Shown: positions 25,711-33,736, counted from the stretch's first letter. The stretch: 64,000 nucleotides of DNA from Candidatus Zixiibacteriota bacterium (GCA_022614805.1 JAKEHY010000017.1:1-64000); one strand, 5' to 3'. Notes: generated by a model from the sequence alone, not told the origin. Made by a program: numbers and translations.

Positions 25711-26061
25711 TCATTTGACCTCCACTAAATACGAAATCAACCGTTTAATCTTGCCGCGCTGCATAATGAATACGTCGCAGAACACGGCGTCAAAGAAGCC
25801 GCCGGCCTTTCTTTGTACGCGCACGGAGCCTTCCGCCGCCACGACGTCGTTTTCTTCCGTCATCCGCAAAACGGTTATTTCAGGGCGGCCGACGAAGGCC
25901 GGGCTCTCAATTTCACGGTCGAAGGCCTCCTTGCCAATTAAGTGAAACGCGCCGGGCATCTCCCATTCAACGTCATCCGTCAAGCAGGACAAAATCTGGG
26001 TATGGTCACTTTTTCGGAAGCCCTCCATATATTGTTCCACCGTTTTTTTGTTTTCAGTCAT
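25711..26061 (-). CDS. NTF2-like/SnoaL-type protein
   Basis: The 116-residue protein begins MTENKKTVEQYMEGFRKSDH and contains LTDDVEWEMPGAFHLIGKEAF and a C-terminal VFIMQRGKIKRLISYLVEVK, fitting a SnoaL-like NTF2 fold. I place the start at 26061, where the family pattern begins. An ATG at 26100 would add 13 residues and overlap the remnant gene upstream. Neither has a strong ribosome-binding site, so translation may be coupled to that remnant. Confidence 0.78.
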   Translation of the reverse strand: MTENKKTVEQYMEGFRKSDHTQILSCLTDDVEWEMPGAFHLIGKEAFDREIESPAFVGRPEITVLRMTEENDVVAAEGSVRVQRKAGGFFDAVFCDVFIMQRGKIKRLISYLVEVK

Positions 26062-26086
26062 TTCGGAAACGCCGGTCGCGCCTCTA

Positions 26087-26215
26087 TCATTTACCGGCAT
26101 ACGCCCGCTCAAGACCTTTTATGTCGATTTTTCTCATTTGGAGCATGGCCTGCATAACCCTTTGCGATTCCTTTGCATCTTTATCAAACCATAAATGTGG
26201 GACTATTTTTTGCAT
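26087..26215 (-). pseudogene. Internally deleted PhnB-like (VOC) gene, 42 codons
   Basis: An uninterrupted 42-codon frame reads MQKIVPHLWFDKDAKES and then directly QRVMQAMLQMRKIDIKGLER. The first part matches the N-terminus and the second the C-terminus of PhnB-like proteins such as the intact 155-residue neighbour at 26831 (MQKITPFLWFDKEAREA and RAMQAMLQMKKIDIEKL). About 110 residues of the core are missing and the junction is in frame. It is most simply a deletion remnant of a second PhnB paralogue. A functional microprotein cannot be excluded, because the frame is intact. Confidence 0.8.
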
Positions 26216-26270
26216 ATGATTATTTTACCAAATCCTTTCTCAAGTTTTTCTTTGGCGGCAAATTCCTTCC

Positions 26271-26750
26271 TCAAGGATTTCCTAAAACATCCGTTACCGA
26301 TTTATTACCGAGTTGCTCGGCCAGTGCGACGATAATGCCCTCGGGGCCGCGGAGGTAGCAGAGTCGATACATGTCCTCGTACTGTGCCACCTCGCCAACG
26401 AGTTCGGCCCCACGCTTTTGCAGGCGGGCAACGACGTCATCGATATCCTCCACGGCGAACATGACCCGAAGATAGCCCAGAGCGTTCACTGGGGCGTTCC
26501 GGTGATCAGCGACGGTGGCCGGCTTCAGAAAACGCGATATCTCGAGCCGACCGTGGCCATCGGGGGTGACCATCATGGCAATCTCACAGCGCATGTCGCG
26601 CAAGCCAGTGACGCCATCGGCCCAGTCTCCTTCAACCGTCGCCCGCCCCTCCAGATTGAGGCCGAGCTCGGTGAAGAACGCGATTGCAGTCTCCAGGTTT
26701 TCAACCACGATGCCGACGTTGTCCATTCGTAGTAATTTATTTTTCTTCAT
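26271..26750 (-). CDS. VOC superfamily (glyoxalase/bleomycin resistance-like) protein
   Basis: The 159-residue protein has two beta-alpha-beta-beta-beta units: MDNVGIVVENLETAIAFFTELGL and LRVMFAVEDIDDVVARLQKRGAEL, with a closing RLCYLRGPEGIIVALAEQL. The final glutamate (or nearby polar residues) and a histidine in the HGRLEISRF strand could be metal ligands. The substrate is unknown. AAAGGT precedes the ATG at 26750. Its codon use looks more GC-rich than the flanking genes. Confidence 0.88.
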   Translation of the reverse strand: MKKNKLLRMDNVGIVVENLETAIAFFTELGLNLEGRATVEGDWADGVTGLRDMRCEIAMMVTPDGHGRLEISRFLKPATVADHRNAPVNALGYLRVMFAVEDIDDVVARLQKRGAELVGEVAQYEDMYRLCYLRGPEGIIVALAEQLGNKSVTDVLGNP

Positions 26751-26830
26751 GGTTTACCTTTCTTGATTGAAAGGACATATATTATTTTATTCAAATCTTC
26801 TATTTAAATTTTTCTTTATCGGCGAAAATC

Positions 26831-27298
26831 TTATTTCGCCTCGCTTGCCTTTTTTAGCTTTTCAATATCAATCTTCTTCATTTGGAGCATCGCCTGCATA
26901 GCTCTCCCCGATTTCTTCGGGTCCTTGTCCTGCAACAGTTTGTTCAGAATGGCGGGAACCACCTGCCAGGAGAGGCCGAATTTGTCTTTCAGCCAGCCGC
27001 ACATGCTTTCCTGTCCGCCGCCCGAGGTCAGTTTTTCCCAATAATAATCGACTTCGTCCTGCGACGTGCAGTTCACCACGAACGATACGGCCTCGTTGAA
27101 CTTGAACTGCGGGCCGGCGGACATCAATATAAACTCCTGGCCCAAGAGTTCGATGGCGACCACGTCAACCGCTCCCGACGGGGTGTCCGAGAACGTGTCC
27201 GTGCCTTTTATTTTTGAACCCTTGAAGATGGAGGTGTAAAACTTCGCCGCCTCCCGGGCTTCCTTGTCGAACCACAAAAACGGGGTGATTTTTTGCAT
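26831..27298 (-). CDS. PhnB-like VOC-family protein (3-dmu-9 3-mt type)
   Basis: The 155-residue protein shows the PhnB-like pattern: ITPFLWFDKEAREAAKFYTS, IFKGSKI, VAIELLGQEFILMSAGPQF, VNCTSQDEVDYYWEKL, CGWLKDKFGLSWQVVP and RAMQAMLQMKKIDIEKL. These proteins are VOC-fold, sometimes annotated as 3-demethylubiquinone methyltransferase-like, but the reaction is not established. AAGGAGG precedes the ATG. Its first codons recur at two other loci in the window (26215 and 27804). Confidence 0.9.
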   Translation of the reverse strand: MQKITPFLWFDKEAREAAKFYTSIFKGSKIKGTDTFSDTPSGAVDVVAIELLGQEFILMSAGPQFKFNEAVSFVVNCTSQDEVDYYWEKLTSGGGQESMCGWLKDKFGLSWQVVPAILNKLLQDKDPKKSGRAMQAMLQMKKIDIEKLKKASEAK

Positions 27299-27372
27299 TG
27301 GTGTCCTCCTTGTTTGTTTAATAATGATTGCATTAAGTCAGGCTCATCAATACTTCTTGACCCAGGTTCTTT

Positions 27373-27804
27373 CTACCGACGCCACAGCGCAAGGATGGCG
27401 GCCATGAGAAGCGTCTTCAACAGCGCATCACCGGCATGAATAGCATAAAGCATCAAAGGCATCCTTTCATGCAGGAGGGCACCCAATAGCATCATGGCTT
27501 GAAATCCGACCCACACCCAGAGTCCAAGCTGCATCGCTCCCTTCCAATTGTCGAACCCCAGACCCACGAGAAAGTGTGCGAGCACAAAGGCGATCACGAA
27601 ATTCCTCACAAACTCCCCGAGCAACTCGGCTGCCGATGGGGTTATATCGGCCACTGCTCCCGGGACGATTCCGCGCAGTTCCAAATAGGCCTTGCCGAAC
27701 AAGAGAGGACTGTACCAGACCGCGCCGACCACAAACGCCGCCAGAGCCGACACGACGACGGCCCAATAGTTTATTCCCTCCATGAATGGGGTAATTTTTT
27801 GCAT
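27373..27804 (-). CDS. DUF1761 membrane protein with PhnB-derived 5' end
   Basis: The 143-residue, four-span protein has the DUF1761 signature INYWAVVVSALAAFVVGAVWYSPLLFGKAY and a final span LLKTLLMAAILAL. Its first seven residues, MQKITPF, are not DUF1761-like but are identical to the first seven of the PhnB protein at 27298. They are encoded by nearly the same bases and sit behind their own AAAGGAG site. A second in-frame ATG (MEGINYW) seven codons on is the probable ancestral start. Function is unknown. Confidence 0.85.
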   Translation of the reverse strand: MQKITPFMEGINYWAVVVSALAAFVVGAVWYSPLLFGKAYLELRGIVPGAVADITPSAAELLGEFVRNFVIAFVLAHFLVGLGFDNWKGAMQLGLWVWVGFQAMMLLGALLHERMPLMLYAIHAGDALLKTLLMAAILALWRR

Positions 27805-27817
27805 ACGGTTTCTCCTT

Positions 27818-28210
27818 TCATTTGGTTTTTTTCGATTTTGCCCTTTCTCTTTCCAAATTCTCTTTCAGCCGAAACCTCACAATCTTTTGTATCAACCCAA
27901 GCGGGAGCGGTTGGTCGAGTGGAAATTGGACCGTCCCCTTCCCCGTTTGGTAGCGGGATACTTCCTTCTTGAAGGCCGCATCGCCTCTTGGAACGGGATA
28001 AACCGATACGTGTTTTTTCCATCCGGCAAAAGCAACTAAACCCCTCCCGCGCCATTTAAAGGCCGGAATTTGATAGCTGATGACTTCCTCCGTCCCGGGC
28101 GCCGCTTTGCGAATGGTTTGCCGGACTTTTTCCAAAAGAACCTGCACGTTCTTCGGGAAGGTGTCAATATACTCATCGATGGTTTGATGTTTATTTTTTG
28201 CCGATGGCAT
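27818..28210 (-). CDS. DUF1801 family protein
   Basis: The 130-residue protein matches DUF1801: TIDEYIDTFPKNVQVLLEKV, RKAAPGTEEVISYQIPAFKW, LVAFAGWKKHVSVYPVP and a closing PLPLGLIQKIVRFRL. The family resembles the frataxin/YdhG-type iron-binding or acetyltransferase-associated fold, but its role is unproven. GGAGGACCG precedes the ATG at 28210. It lies 13 bases upstream of the DUF1761 gene and is probably co-transcribed with it. Confidence 0.88.
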   Translation of the reverse strand: MPSAKNKHQTIDEYIDTFPKNVQVLLEKVRQTIRKAAPGTEEVISYQIPAFKWRGRGLVAFAGWKKHVSVYPVPRGDAAFKKEVSRYQTGKGTVQFPLDQPLPLGLIQKIVRFRLKENLERERAKSKKTK

Positions 28211-28252
28211 CGGTCCTCCGTTCTTTTCTCGCGATGATTTGCCTGTTCGTAC

Positions 28253-29668
28253 TTACACCCGCACCGTCTTCCAGCGGCCCCGCGTAAACAGCCACAGGGT
28301 GAAGAGCCCCACGGAGGTCTCCGAAATAAAAATCGCCCAGAAGACGCCCGTGTGCTCGAACCCGAGCGTTTTTCCCAAAAGGTAGGAAAGCGGAATCTGG
28401 ATGAGCCAGAAAAAGACCAAATTGATTTTGGTCGGCGTGGCCGTATCCCCCGCCCCGTTGAAGGCCTGGATCGACACCATCCACCAGGCGTAGACAAAAT
28501 AGGAGTAGGAAACGATGGTCAGCCATTTCCCGCCGATGGCGATGACTTCCGCGTCGTCGGAGAAAATGTCCACCAGCGGTTCGCTGAAAATAAAATAGAA
28601 GACCGACACGGCGATCAAAAAGAGCATGTTCCAGAAGCCCGTCACCCAGACGGAGCGTTCGGCCCGGTCGGGTTTTTGGGCGCCCAGATTCTGCCCCACC
28701 AAAGTCGCCACCGCGTTCGACATTCCCCAGGCGGGCATCAAGGTGAACATCATAATTCGCAGGGCGATGGTCGCCCCGGCGACCGCCTGGCTCCCGAACT
28801 CGGAAATAATGCGCATCACGAAAATCCAGGAGGTCATCGCCACAATCATCTGCCCGATTCCGCCCAAGGAGGTGCGAATGATATTGGCAATGACCTTCCC
28901 GTTCAGTTGCAGGTGGGAACGGAGCATGCGGATATGTTTGCCGCCTTTGAACAGGGTCCACAATTGAACCAAAACGCCGACACCCCGGCCGATATTGGTG
29001 GCGATGGCGGCCCCTTGAATGCCCAGCTCCGGAAAAGGCCCCAGCCCGTAGATGAGAACCGGGTCGAGAATGATATTGCATCCATTGGCTATCCACAGAA
29101 CGCGCATGGCGATGGCGGCATCGCCGGCGCCTCGGAAAACGGAGTTGATGACAAACAAGAGCATAATCACGGCATTCCCGCCCAGCATCCATTGGGTATA
29201 GCGGTAGCCAAATTCGAGAGTCCAGGCATCGGCGCCCATCAAACCAAGCAAATCCTTGGCGAAGAAAATACCGATAAAGGCGAACGGCACGGAAACCAAA
29301 ACGGCAAGAAAGATGGCTTGAACAGCCGCGACGGCGGCTTGATCCTTCTCCTTTTCGCCTATCCGTCTGGCAACGACGGCGGTAACCGCCATGGACAAAC
29401 CGATGCCGATTGAATAGAGCAGAAAGAGATAGGTTTCCGTCAGCCCGACGGTCGCCACGGCGGAAGCGCCGAGCGTGCCGACAAAGAAAATGTCCACGAC
29501 CGCAAAGGTGGACTCCATAATCAGCTCCAAAATCATCGGAACGGCCAGCAAAAACACGGCTTTGCCGATTTTGATTTGCGTGTAATCGGCCTCCGTCCCG
29601 CGTATGGCGTTTTTCAATTCCTGCCAGAGGGATTGCGCGGAAGACTGTGGTATTTGGCTGTCTGTCAT
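28253..29668 (-). CDS. MATE-family multidrug efflux transporter
   Basis: The 471-residue protein has twelve membrane segments in two homologous halves. These include AVFLLAVPMILELIMESTFAVVDIFFVGTLGASAVATVGL near the N-terminus (shown in parts: VPMILELIMEST and VDIFFVGTLG) and TLVGQNLGAQKPDRAERS in the second half. MATE proteins export cationic or organic compounds in exchange for sodium ions or protons. AAGGAAAAA precedes the ATG. The location downstream of DGPF and RibD-type genes fits a stress or detoxification role for the island. Confidence 0.93.
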   Translation of the reverse strand: MTDSQIPQSSAQSLWQELKNAIRGTEADYTQIKIGKAVFLLAVPMILELIMESTFAVVDIFFVGTLGASAVATVGLTETYLFLLYSIGIGLSMAVTAVVARRIGEKEKDQAAVAAVQAIFLAVLVSVPFAFIGIFFAKDLLGLMGADAWTLEFGYRYTQWMLGGNAVIMLLFVINSVFRGAGDAAIAMRVLWIANGCNIILDPVLIYGLGPFPELGIQGAAIATNIGRGVGVLVQLWTLFKGGKHIRMLRSHLQLNGKVIANIIRTSLGGIGQMIVAMTSWIFVMRIISEFGSQAVAGATIALRIMMFTLMPAWGMSNAVATLVGQNLGAQKPDRAERSVWVTGFWNMLFLIAVSVFYFIFSEPLVDIFSDDAEVIAIGGKWLTIVSYSYFVYAWWMVSIQAFNGAGDTATPTKINLVFFWLIQIPLSYLLGKTLGFEHTGVFWAIFISETSVGLFTLWLFTRGRWKTVRV

Positions 29669-29704
29669 TTTTTCCTTTAATTTTTACCCTAATCCAATCA
29701 GCCG

Positions 29705-30061
29705 CTACGGCCCAGCAGGCTCCATGACCGGCCGCAGTTCGACCGTTCCCCAGCGGGTCGCCGGAATTTTCGATGCCACTTGGAGGGCTTCCGCGTGATC
29801 CGCGGCTTCAATCAAATAGAATCCGCCCAGCTGCTCTTTGGTCTCGGCGAAGGGGCCGTCCGTCACGATGACTCGGCCGTTGCGGTTGCGAATGATGGTT
29901 GCCGTCCGGGCGGGCCGGAGACGTTGCGAGGCCAAATGATGGCCGCTTTTCTTGATTTCTTCCCCGAAAGCGGACACCTCCCCCAGGAACCCTTTCATTT
30001 CGCTCTCGGACAATGCTTCGCCCGCTTTTTCGTCGTGATAGAGCAAACATAAATACTTCAT
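29705..30061 (-). CDS. DGPF (YCII-related) protein, short type
   Basis: The 118-residue protein has the family signature [19 protein letters not shown] in its middle, an N-terminal MKYLCLLYHDEKAGEALSE and a C-terminal GTVELRPVM. DGPF proteins have a dimeric ferredoxin-like barrel; their reaction is unknown, but they are strongly linked to ECF42 sigma factors. GGAGG precedes the ATG. This is the most distal DGPF gene in the island, 37 bases upstream of the MATE gene. Confidence 0.92.
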   Translation of the reverse strand: MKYLCLLYHDEKAGEALSESEMKGFLGEVSAFGEEIKKSGHHLASQRLRPARTATIIRNRNGRVIVTDGPFAETKEQLGGFYLIEAADHAEALQVASKIPATRWGTVELRPVMEPAGP

Positions 30062-30078
30062 AATTCATTCCTCCGTTT

Positions 30079-30645
30079 TCACGCTGCCGTCTCGTAGGAA
30101 AGGAAAACCTTGCCGTTGCGGAAGGTTCGAGATTGGGCCAGCTTGAGTTTCAGCCGCTCCCAGACACCCTCGAACATCGTCCGTCCGCCGCCCAAAACGA
30201 CGGGAACCACCACGAACTGGTATTCATCAATCAAACCCTCGCCGGCCAATTGCGCAACGATACTGCCACTTCCCAAAATAACCATATCCGGCCCGGATTC
30301 TTTTTTCATCTTTCGTATTTCCGCCGCCGGGTCGCTTTTCACCAGTTTGGTATTGTTCCACGATGCCTTGTCCATCGTATTGGAAAACACGATTTTCGGC
30401 ATTCTGTTCATACCAAGGGCCACCTCCGGCATCTGCTGGGCCGCCATTGGCGTCGGCCAGTAGCCGGCCATAAGCTCGTAGGTTTTCCGGCCGAATAAAA
30501 GCACGCCTTCGCCGCTTGCATTTCCGGCGACAAAGACATCCCACTCCGCATCCGGGCTGACGTTATAGACCCAGCTCATATCGTTGTTTTTGTCCGTAAA
30601 GTATCCGTCCAGCGATACGTTGTTGAAAACAGCCAGTTTCCGCAC
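30079..30645 (-). CDS. RibD C-terminal domain (dihydrofolate reductase-like) protein
   Basis: The 188-residue protein has the DHFR-like RibD_C pattern: VFNNVSLDGYFTDKNNDMSW, VLLFGRKTYELMAGYWPT, MVILGSGSIVAQLAGEGLID and VVPVVLGGGRTMFEGV. Such proteins probably reduce an unidentified NADPH-dependent substrate; they lack the deaminase half of RibD. The start is GTG at 30645. It differs clearly from the two other RibD-like proteins at 31289 and 34986, so it is not a recent copy. Confidence 0.9.
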   Translation of the reverse strand: MRKLAVFNNVSLDGYFTDKNNDMSWVYNVSPDAEWDVFVAGNASGEGVLLFGRKTYELMAGYWPTPMAAQQMPEVALGMNRMPKIVFSNTMDKASWNNTKLVKSDPAAEIRKMKKESGPDMVILGSGSIVAQLAGEGLIDEYQFVVVPVVLGGGRTMFEGVWERLKLKLAQSRTFRNGKVFLSYETAA

Positions 30646-30671
30646 GATTTTTCTCTTTTTTTGTTTTTCGA

Positions 30672-31184
30672 TTAAAAGAACCAGTTGGCATCCGGTTCGT
30701 CGGCGGAGGGGCCGTAGATGGCGGGGACTTTGCCGCCCGCCATTCGCAGATAGACGGCGAACTGCCCGCGGTGGTGCACGCCGTGCATAACGGCGAACCA
30801 GAGCAAATCGCCGGCGCGAACCTTGTCTCCCTTTCCCGGCTGCATTTCATACGGAATCGGCTTTTGCAAATCCGCTTCCGAAAGGTTTTTCAGTTTGCCG
30901 GCCAGCTCCCGGTGCTCTTTTTCATAGGCCGCCAATATTTCCGCCAGCGTGGCCGGGGGCTTGGGGTAATTTTCCTCCTCCATCTCCATATCTATCCGGC
31001 CATTGACCGCTCCCTGAATGGCCATCCGGTCCTCCATCGGGAAACACCAGGCCAAATTCCGGGCGGTCATTGCGCGTTCGTGGGGCTTGAATTCCAACTT
31101 GTCGGCGGGGAAGGCCCTTAACACTTTGAGCGTGGTTTGAAACTCCCGCTCCCAGGTTTTCAGGAACATATCCTTCTCGTTCAT
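30672..31184 (-). CDS. DinB-family protein
   Basis: The 170-residue four-helix protein begins MNEKDMFLKTWEREFQTTLK and has the conserved metal-ligand histidines in KPHERAMTARNLAWCF and in FAVMHGVHHRGQFAVYLR. DinB/YfiT proteins are often thiol-dependent (bacillithiol or mycothiol) transferases; this one has all three usual histidines. I start at 31184 because AAGGAG lies 6 bases upstream; a longer frame from 31229 has no such support. Its leader is duplicated upstream of the RibD-like gene at 31939. Confidence 0.9.
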   Translation of the reverse strand: MNEKDMFLKTWEREFQTTLKVLRAFPADKLEFKPHERAMTARNLAWCFPMEDRMAIQGAVNGRIDMEMEEENYPKPPATLAEILAAYEKEHRELAGKLKNLSEADLQKPIPYEMQPGKGDKVRAGDLLWFAVMHGVHHRGQFAVYLRMAGGKVPAIYGPSADEPDANWFF

Positions 31185-31212
31185 AACGAACTCCTTTCCG
31201 TTTTCGCTCCGG

Positions 31213-31280
31213 TTATTTTTCTTCCGCAACTCCCAAGTCGCTAAAGCGCTCGATCTGCTCGTGGGGAACGCTCCACTCGT
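31213..31280 (-). pseudogene. C-terminal fragment of a DGPF protein
   Basis: This frame ends SVPHEQIERFSDLGVAEEK and a TAA stop. The end of the intact long-type DGPF protein at 32420 is SEQIERFRELGVGEEK, so this is the tail of a sister gene whose body is gone. It sits directly after the stop codon of the RibD-like gene and directly before the DinB leader. The RibD-like gene therefore appears to have replaced or interrupted the DGPF gene. Confidence 0.8.
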
Positions 31281-31288
31281 TCGCTACG

Positions 31289-31939
31289 TCAAGCGCGGTT
31301 GCGGGGTGGTCGCGGAAGGGGCACCGCGCTCGCTCCGACTTGCGCTTCGGCACTGGCTCTGGCGTACGTCGCCAAGATCGCGCCGGTCGTGATCGTCTCG
31401 CTCGTCACGAGCGTGAATCGCCGACGGACTCCATCGTCGCGGAAGAAGCGTTTGCCGCCGCCGAGGATGACGGGATCGATCATAAGACGGAGCTCGTCGA
31501 CCAGATCGTGCGCGAGGAGCGCCGCCGCGAGCTCGGTGCTGCCTATCAGGAGCAGGTCCTTGCCGTCCTGGCGTCTTAGCTTCGCCACGGACTCGGCGAT
31601 GTCGTCGCCGAGCAGCATCGAGTTCTGCCAGCCGAGTGGCTCCTTCAGCGTTCTCGAGGCGACATACTTCGGGAGCGTGTTCAATGGCTGGGCAAAGGCC
31701 TGCTCCTCCTGGGGCGCCTCGGGCCAGTGCTCCGCGAATACGTCGTACGTGCGGCGCCCGAGCAGGAATCCCCCCGCTCCACTCACACCCTCGATGAGCC
31801 ACTTCATCGAACGTTCCTCAAAGTACCGCAGATGCCACCCGCCGTACTTGAACCCACCGCTGGGGTCCTCGTCCGTGTACGCTGGCGCTTGCACGACGCC
31901 GTCGAGGCTCATCCACTCGGACGCGATTACCTTGCGCAT
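31289..31939 (-). CDS. RibD C-terminal domain (dihydrofolate reductase-like) protein, probably transferred
   Basis: The 216-residue protein has MRKVIASEWMSLDGVVQAP, GFLLGRRTYDVFAEHWPE, LLLIGSTELAAALLAHDLVD and MIDPVILGGGKRFFRDDG, the RibD_C pattern. Base composition is visibly more GC-rich than the neighbours, with many CG dinucleotides, which suggests origin in a high-GC genome. The gene lies between two copies of a leader/tail segment (DGPF tail plus DinB start). The translation signal is AAGGAGG, formed inside the duplicated DinB leader. Its last residues run through the junction and may not be original. Confidence 0.88.
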   Translation of the reverse strand: MRKVIASEWMSLDGVVQAPAYTDEDPSGGFKYGGWHLRYFEERSMKWLIEGVSGAGGFLLGRRTYDVFAEHWPEAPQEEQAFAQPLNTLPKYVASRTLKEPLGWQNSMLLGDDIAESVAKLRRQDGKDLLLIGSTELAAALLAHDLVDELRLMIDPVILGGGKRFFRDDGVRRRFTLVTSETITTGAILATYARASAEAQVGASAVPLPRPPRNRA

Positions 31940-31991
31940 TGATAGGCCTCCTTCTCATTCATAACGAACTCCTTTCAATTTTGAGTTTCGA

Positions 31992-32391
31992 TTACTTCTC
32001 TTCTCCGACTCCCATTTCGCGGAAGCGTTCGGGGAAAGACGCCAACAATGTTTCACCTTCATTCCTCCGGCCAAAAAGGGCGGATTTCGATTTTGCCAAA
32101 GCGGGCCATGGGATGTTTTGAGGCGATCTCAACGGCCGTATCGAGATCCGCACACTCCAGTAAATCGAAGCCGGCTATCCATTCCTTGGTCTCGGCAAAC
32201 GGGCCATCCGTGACCAGAAGTTTGCCGTTCCGCCGGCGAACGGTGGTGGCCTCTTCCACTCCTTTCAGGCGATTGCCGAGAACGCGCACTTTCCGCCGGT
32301 CCATCTCGGCGCACCAATCCTCTATGTTGTCCTCTTCGGGCACGTACTTCTCGGCTGCGGGGTCGACGCAAACGAACATTATGTAACGCAT
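31992..32391 (-). pseudogene. DGPF (YCII-related) gene, long type, with a C-terminal frameshift
   Basis: The main frame starts at an ATG at 32391 behind AAGGAG (MRYIMFVCVDPAAEKY) and contains [20 protein letters not shown]. It stops at a TGA at 32061-32059. Skipping one base at about 32061 restores a frame that reads EGETLLASFPERFREMGVGE and ends in EK and a TAA at 31994-31992. That tail is the same as in the intact DGPF protein downstream at 32420. The gene is therefore frameshifted by one base near its end, or the assembly carries an extra base here. The truncated product keeps the whole DGPF domain. Confidence 0.85.
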
Positions 32392-32419
32392 AGGGTCTCC
32401 TTGCTGACTTGGGTAACGA

Positions 32420-32845
32420 TTACTTTTCTTCTCCAACTCCCAGCTCGCGAAAGCGTTCTATCTGTTCGCTGGGGGCGAAGTCCTCCAGTTCGTACAACTG
32501 GCGCACCTCGATTTCGCAGTCCGTGAAATGGGGTTTGGGATAGCGTTTGCTCCATTCCAACGCTTCTTCCCTCGATTTCACTTTGATGAGCGTGTAGCCG
32601 GCGATGAGTTCCTTCGTTTCTGCGAAAGGCCCGTCGATTACGGTGCGTTTTCCGCTGGAGTACTGGATGCGCCAGCCCTTGGAGCTCGGCTGCAACCCGG
32701 AGGCGTCGAGGAGCATCCCGGCTTTTGCCAGTTCCTCGTGGTAGGTGGCCATTGCGGCAAAGAGCTTCTCATTCTCCTCCCCCTCATTGGGCGCGGTCTC
32801 TTTTTCCGAGTCCTTGGTGGCCTTGACGATAATCATAAACCGCAT
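32420..32845 (-). CDS. DGPF (YCII-related) protein, long type
   Basis: The 141-residue protein starts MRFMIIVKATKDSEKE, has a [20 protein letters not shown] core and ends with the acidic tail SEQIERFRELGVGEEK that is typical of the longer type. AAGGAG precedes the ATG. It is 35 bases from the DGPF gene at 32881 and 28 bases before the frameshifted one, so a tandem array is transcribed together from the ECF42-type promoter at 33.8 kb. Confidence 0.93.
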   Translation of the reverse strand: MRFMIIVKATKDSEKETAPNEGEENEKLFAAMATYHEELAKAGMLLDASGLQPSSKGWRIQYSSGKRTVIDGPFAETKELIAGYTLIKVKSREEALEWSKRYPKPHFTDCEIEVRQLYELEDFAPSEQIERFRELGVGEEK

Positions 32846-32880
32846 AATCGTTTCTCCTTATGGTTTCAGGTTAAAAAACC

Positions 32881-33315
32881 TCAACGCTTCGCCGCCTTGT
32901 TTAACTCTTCGACTTGGGCGCGTAGGCGGTTCTCCTGTTCCCGCAGTTGTCCAGAAGGGTCGCTGGCAGCGAATTCCTCGGTTTCGAACACTTGGCGGAT
33001 TTCAACCTCCGTGTTGTCGAATGGGGCGCGCTTGAGCCATTCGATTGCCTCCTCTTTCGATTTCACCTGCCAGAGCCAGAAGCCGGCGACCAGTTCCTTT
33101 GTCTCGGCGAAGGGCCCGTCGATGACGGTCCGTTTGGCTCCGTTGAACCGAACGCGCACTCCCTTGGAGCTCGGCTGGAGCCCCTCTCCCGCCAACATCA
33201 CACCCGCTTTCACCAGTTCCTCGTTGAACTTTCCCATTTCGGTCAGGAGCTTCTCGCTCGGCATCACGCCGGCCTCGGACTCCTTGTCCGCTTTTACGAT
33301 GACCATAAACCGCAT
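32881..33315 (-). CDS. DGPF (YCII-related) protein, long type
   Basis: The 144-residue protein starts MRFMVIVKADKESEAG and contains [20 protein letters not shown]. Its tail (QLREQENRLRAQVEELNKA) is a predicted coiled helix rather than the ERFRELGVGEEK tail of its neighbours. I prefer the ATG at 33315 over one two codons earlier, because the spacing to AAAGGAG is then 8 bases and the neighbour at 32845 has the same arrangement. Confidence 0.92.
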   Translation of the reverse strand: MRFMVIVKADKESEAGVMPSEKLLTEMGKFNEELVKAGVMLAGEGLQPSSKGVRVRFNGAKRTVIDGPFAETKELVAGFWLWQVKSKEEAIEWLKRAPFDNTEVEIRQVFETEEFAASDPSGQLREQENRLRAQVEELNKAAKR

Positions 33316-33337
33316 AATCATTTCTCCTTTCTTTTGG

Positions 33338-33736
33338 TTATTTTTCTTTTGTCGTTGAACGGCGCCGTTCGCTTTCCCGAATCATTCCGGTCAAGTCCTC
33401 GGCCGGGCGAATCTCGAAGGGGCCAATCTTGACGCCGGGATGCTTCGACATCAACTGGATGGCGTGGTTCAGGTCGTTGGCTTCGAGTATCAAAATTCCC
33501 CCTAATTGCTCTTTGGTCTCGGCAAAGGGGCCGTCGGTGACGACCACTTTTCCCTTTTGATATCGCAGGGTGGTAGCGTTGCGGGCGGTTTGCAGCGCTT
33601 CCCCGCCGGCAAAGTGGCCGCCTTCTCTAAGCACGTCGTCGTAAGCGAAGCAGGCGTCCATCAACGCGCTTTGCTCGCTTTCCGACAGCGTTTCCCACTT
33701 CTTCTCGTCAAAGTATCCCAGGCAAATGTATTTCAT
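33338..33736 (-). CDS. DGPF (YCII-related) protein, first gene behind ECF42-type promoter
   Basis: The 132-residue protein begins [19 protein letters not shown] and has [20 protein letters not shown], then [24 protein letters not shown] precedes the ATG. A TGTCGA-17-CGACT site lies 50-75 bases upstream, making this the first gene of an ECF42-driven transcript that continues through the DGPF genes at 32881, 32420 and 31992. Confidence 0.93.
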   Translation of the reverse strand: MKYICLGYFDEKKWETLSESEQSALMDACFAYDDVLREGGHFAGGEALQTARNATTLRYQKGKVVVTDGPFAETKEQLGGILILEANDLNHAIQLMSKHPGVKIGPFEIRPAEDLTGMIRESERRRSTTKEK

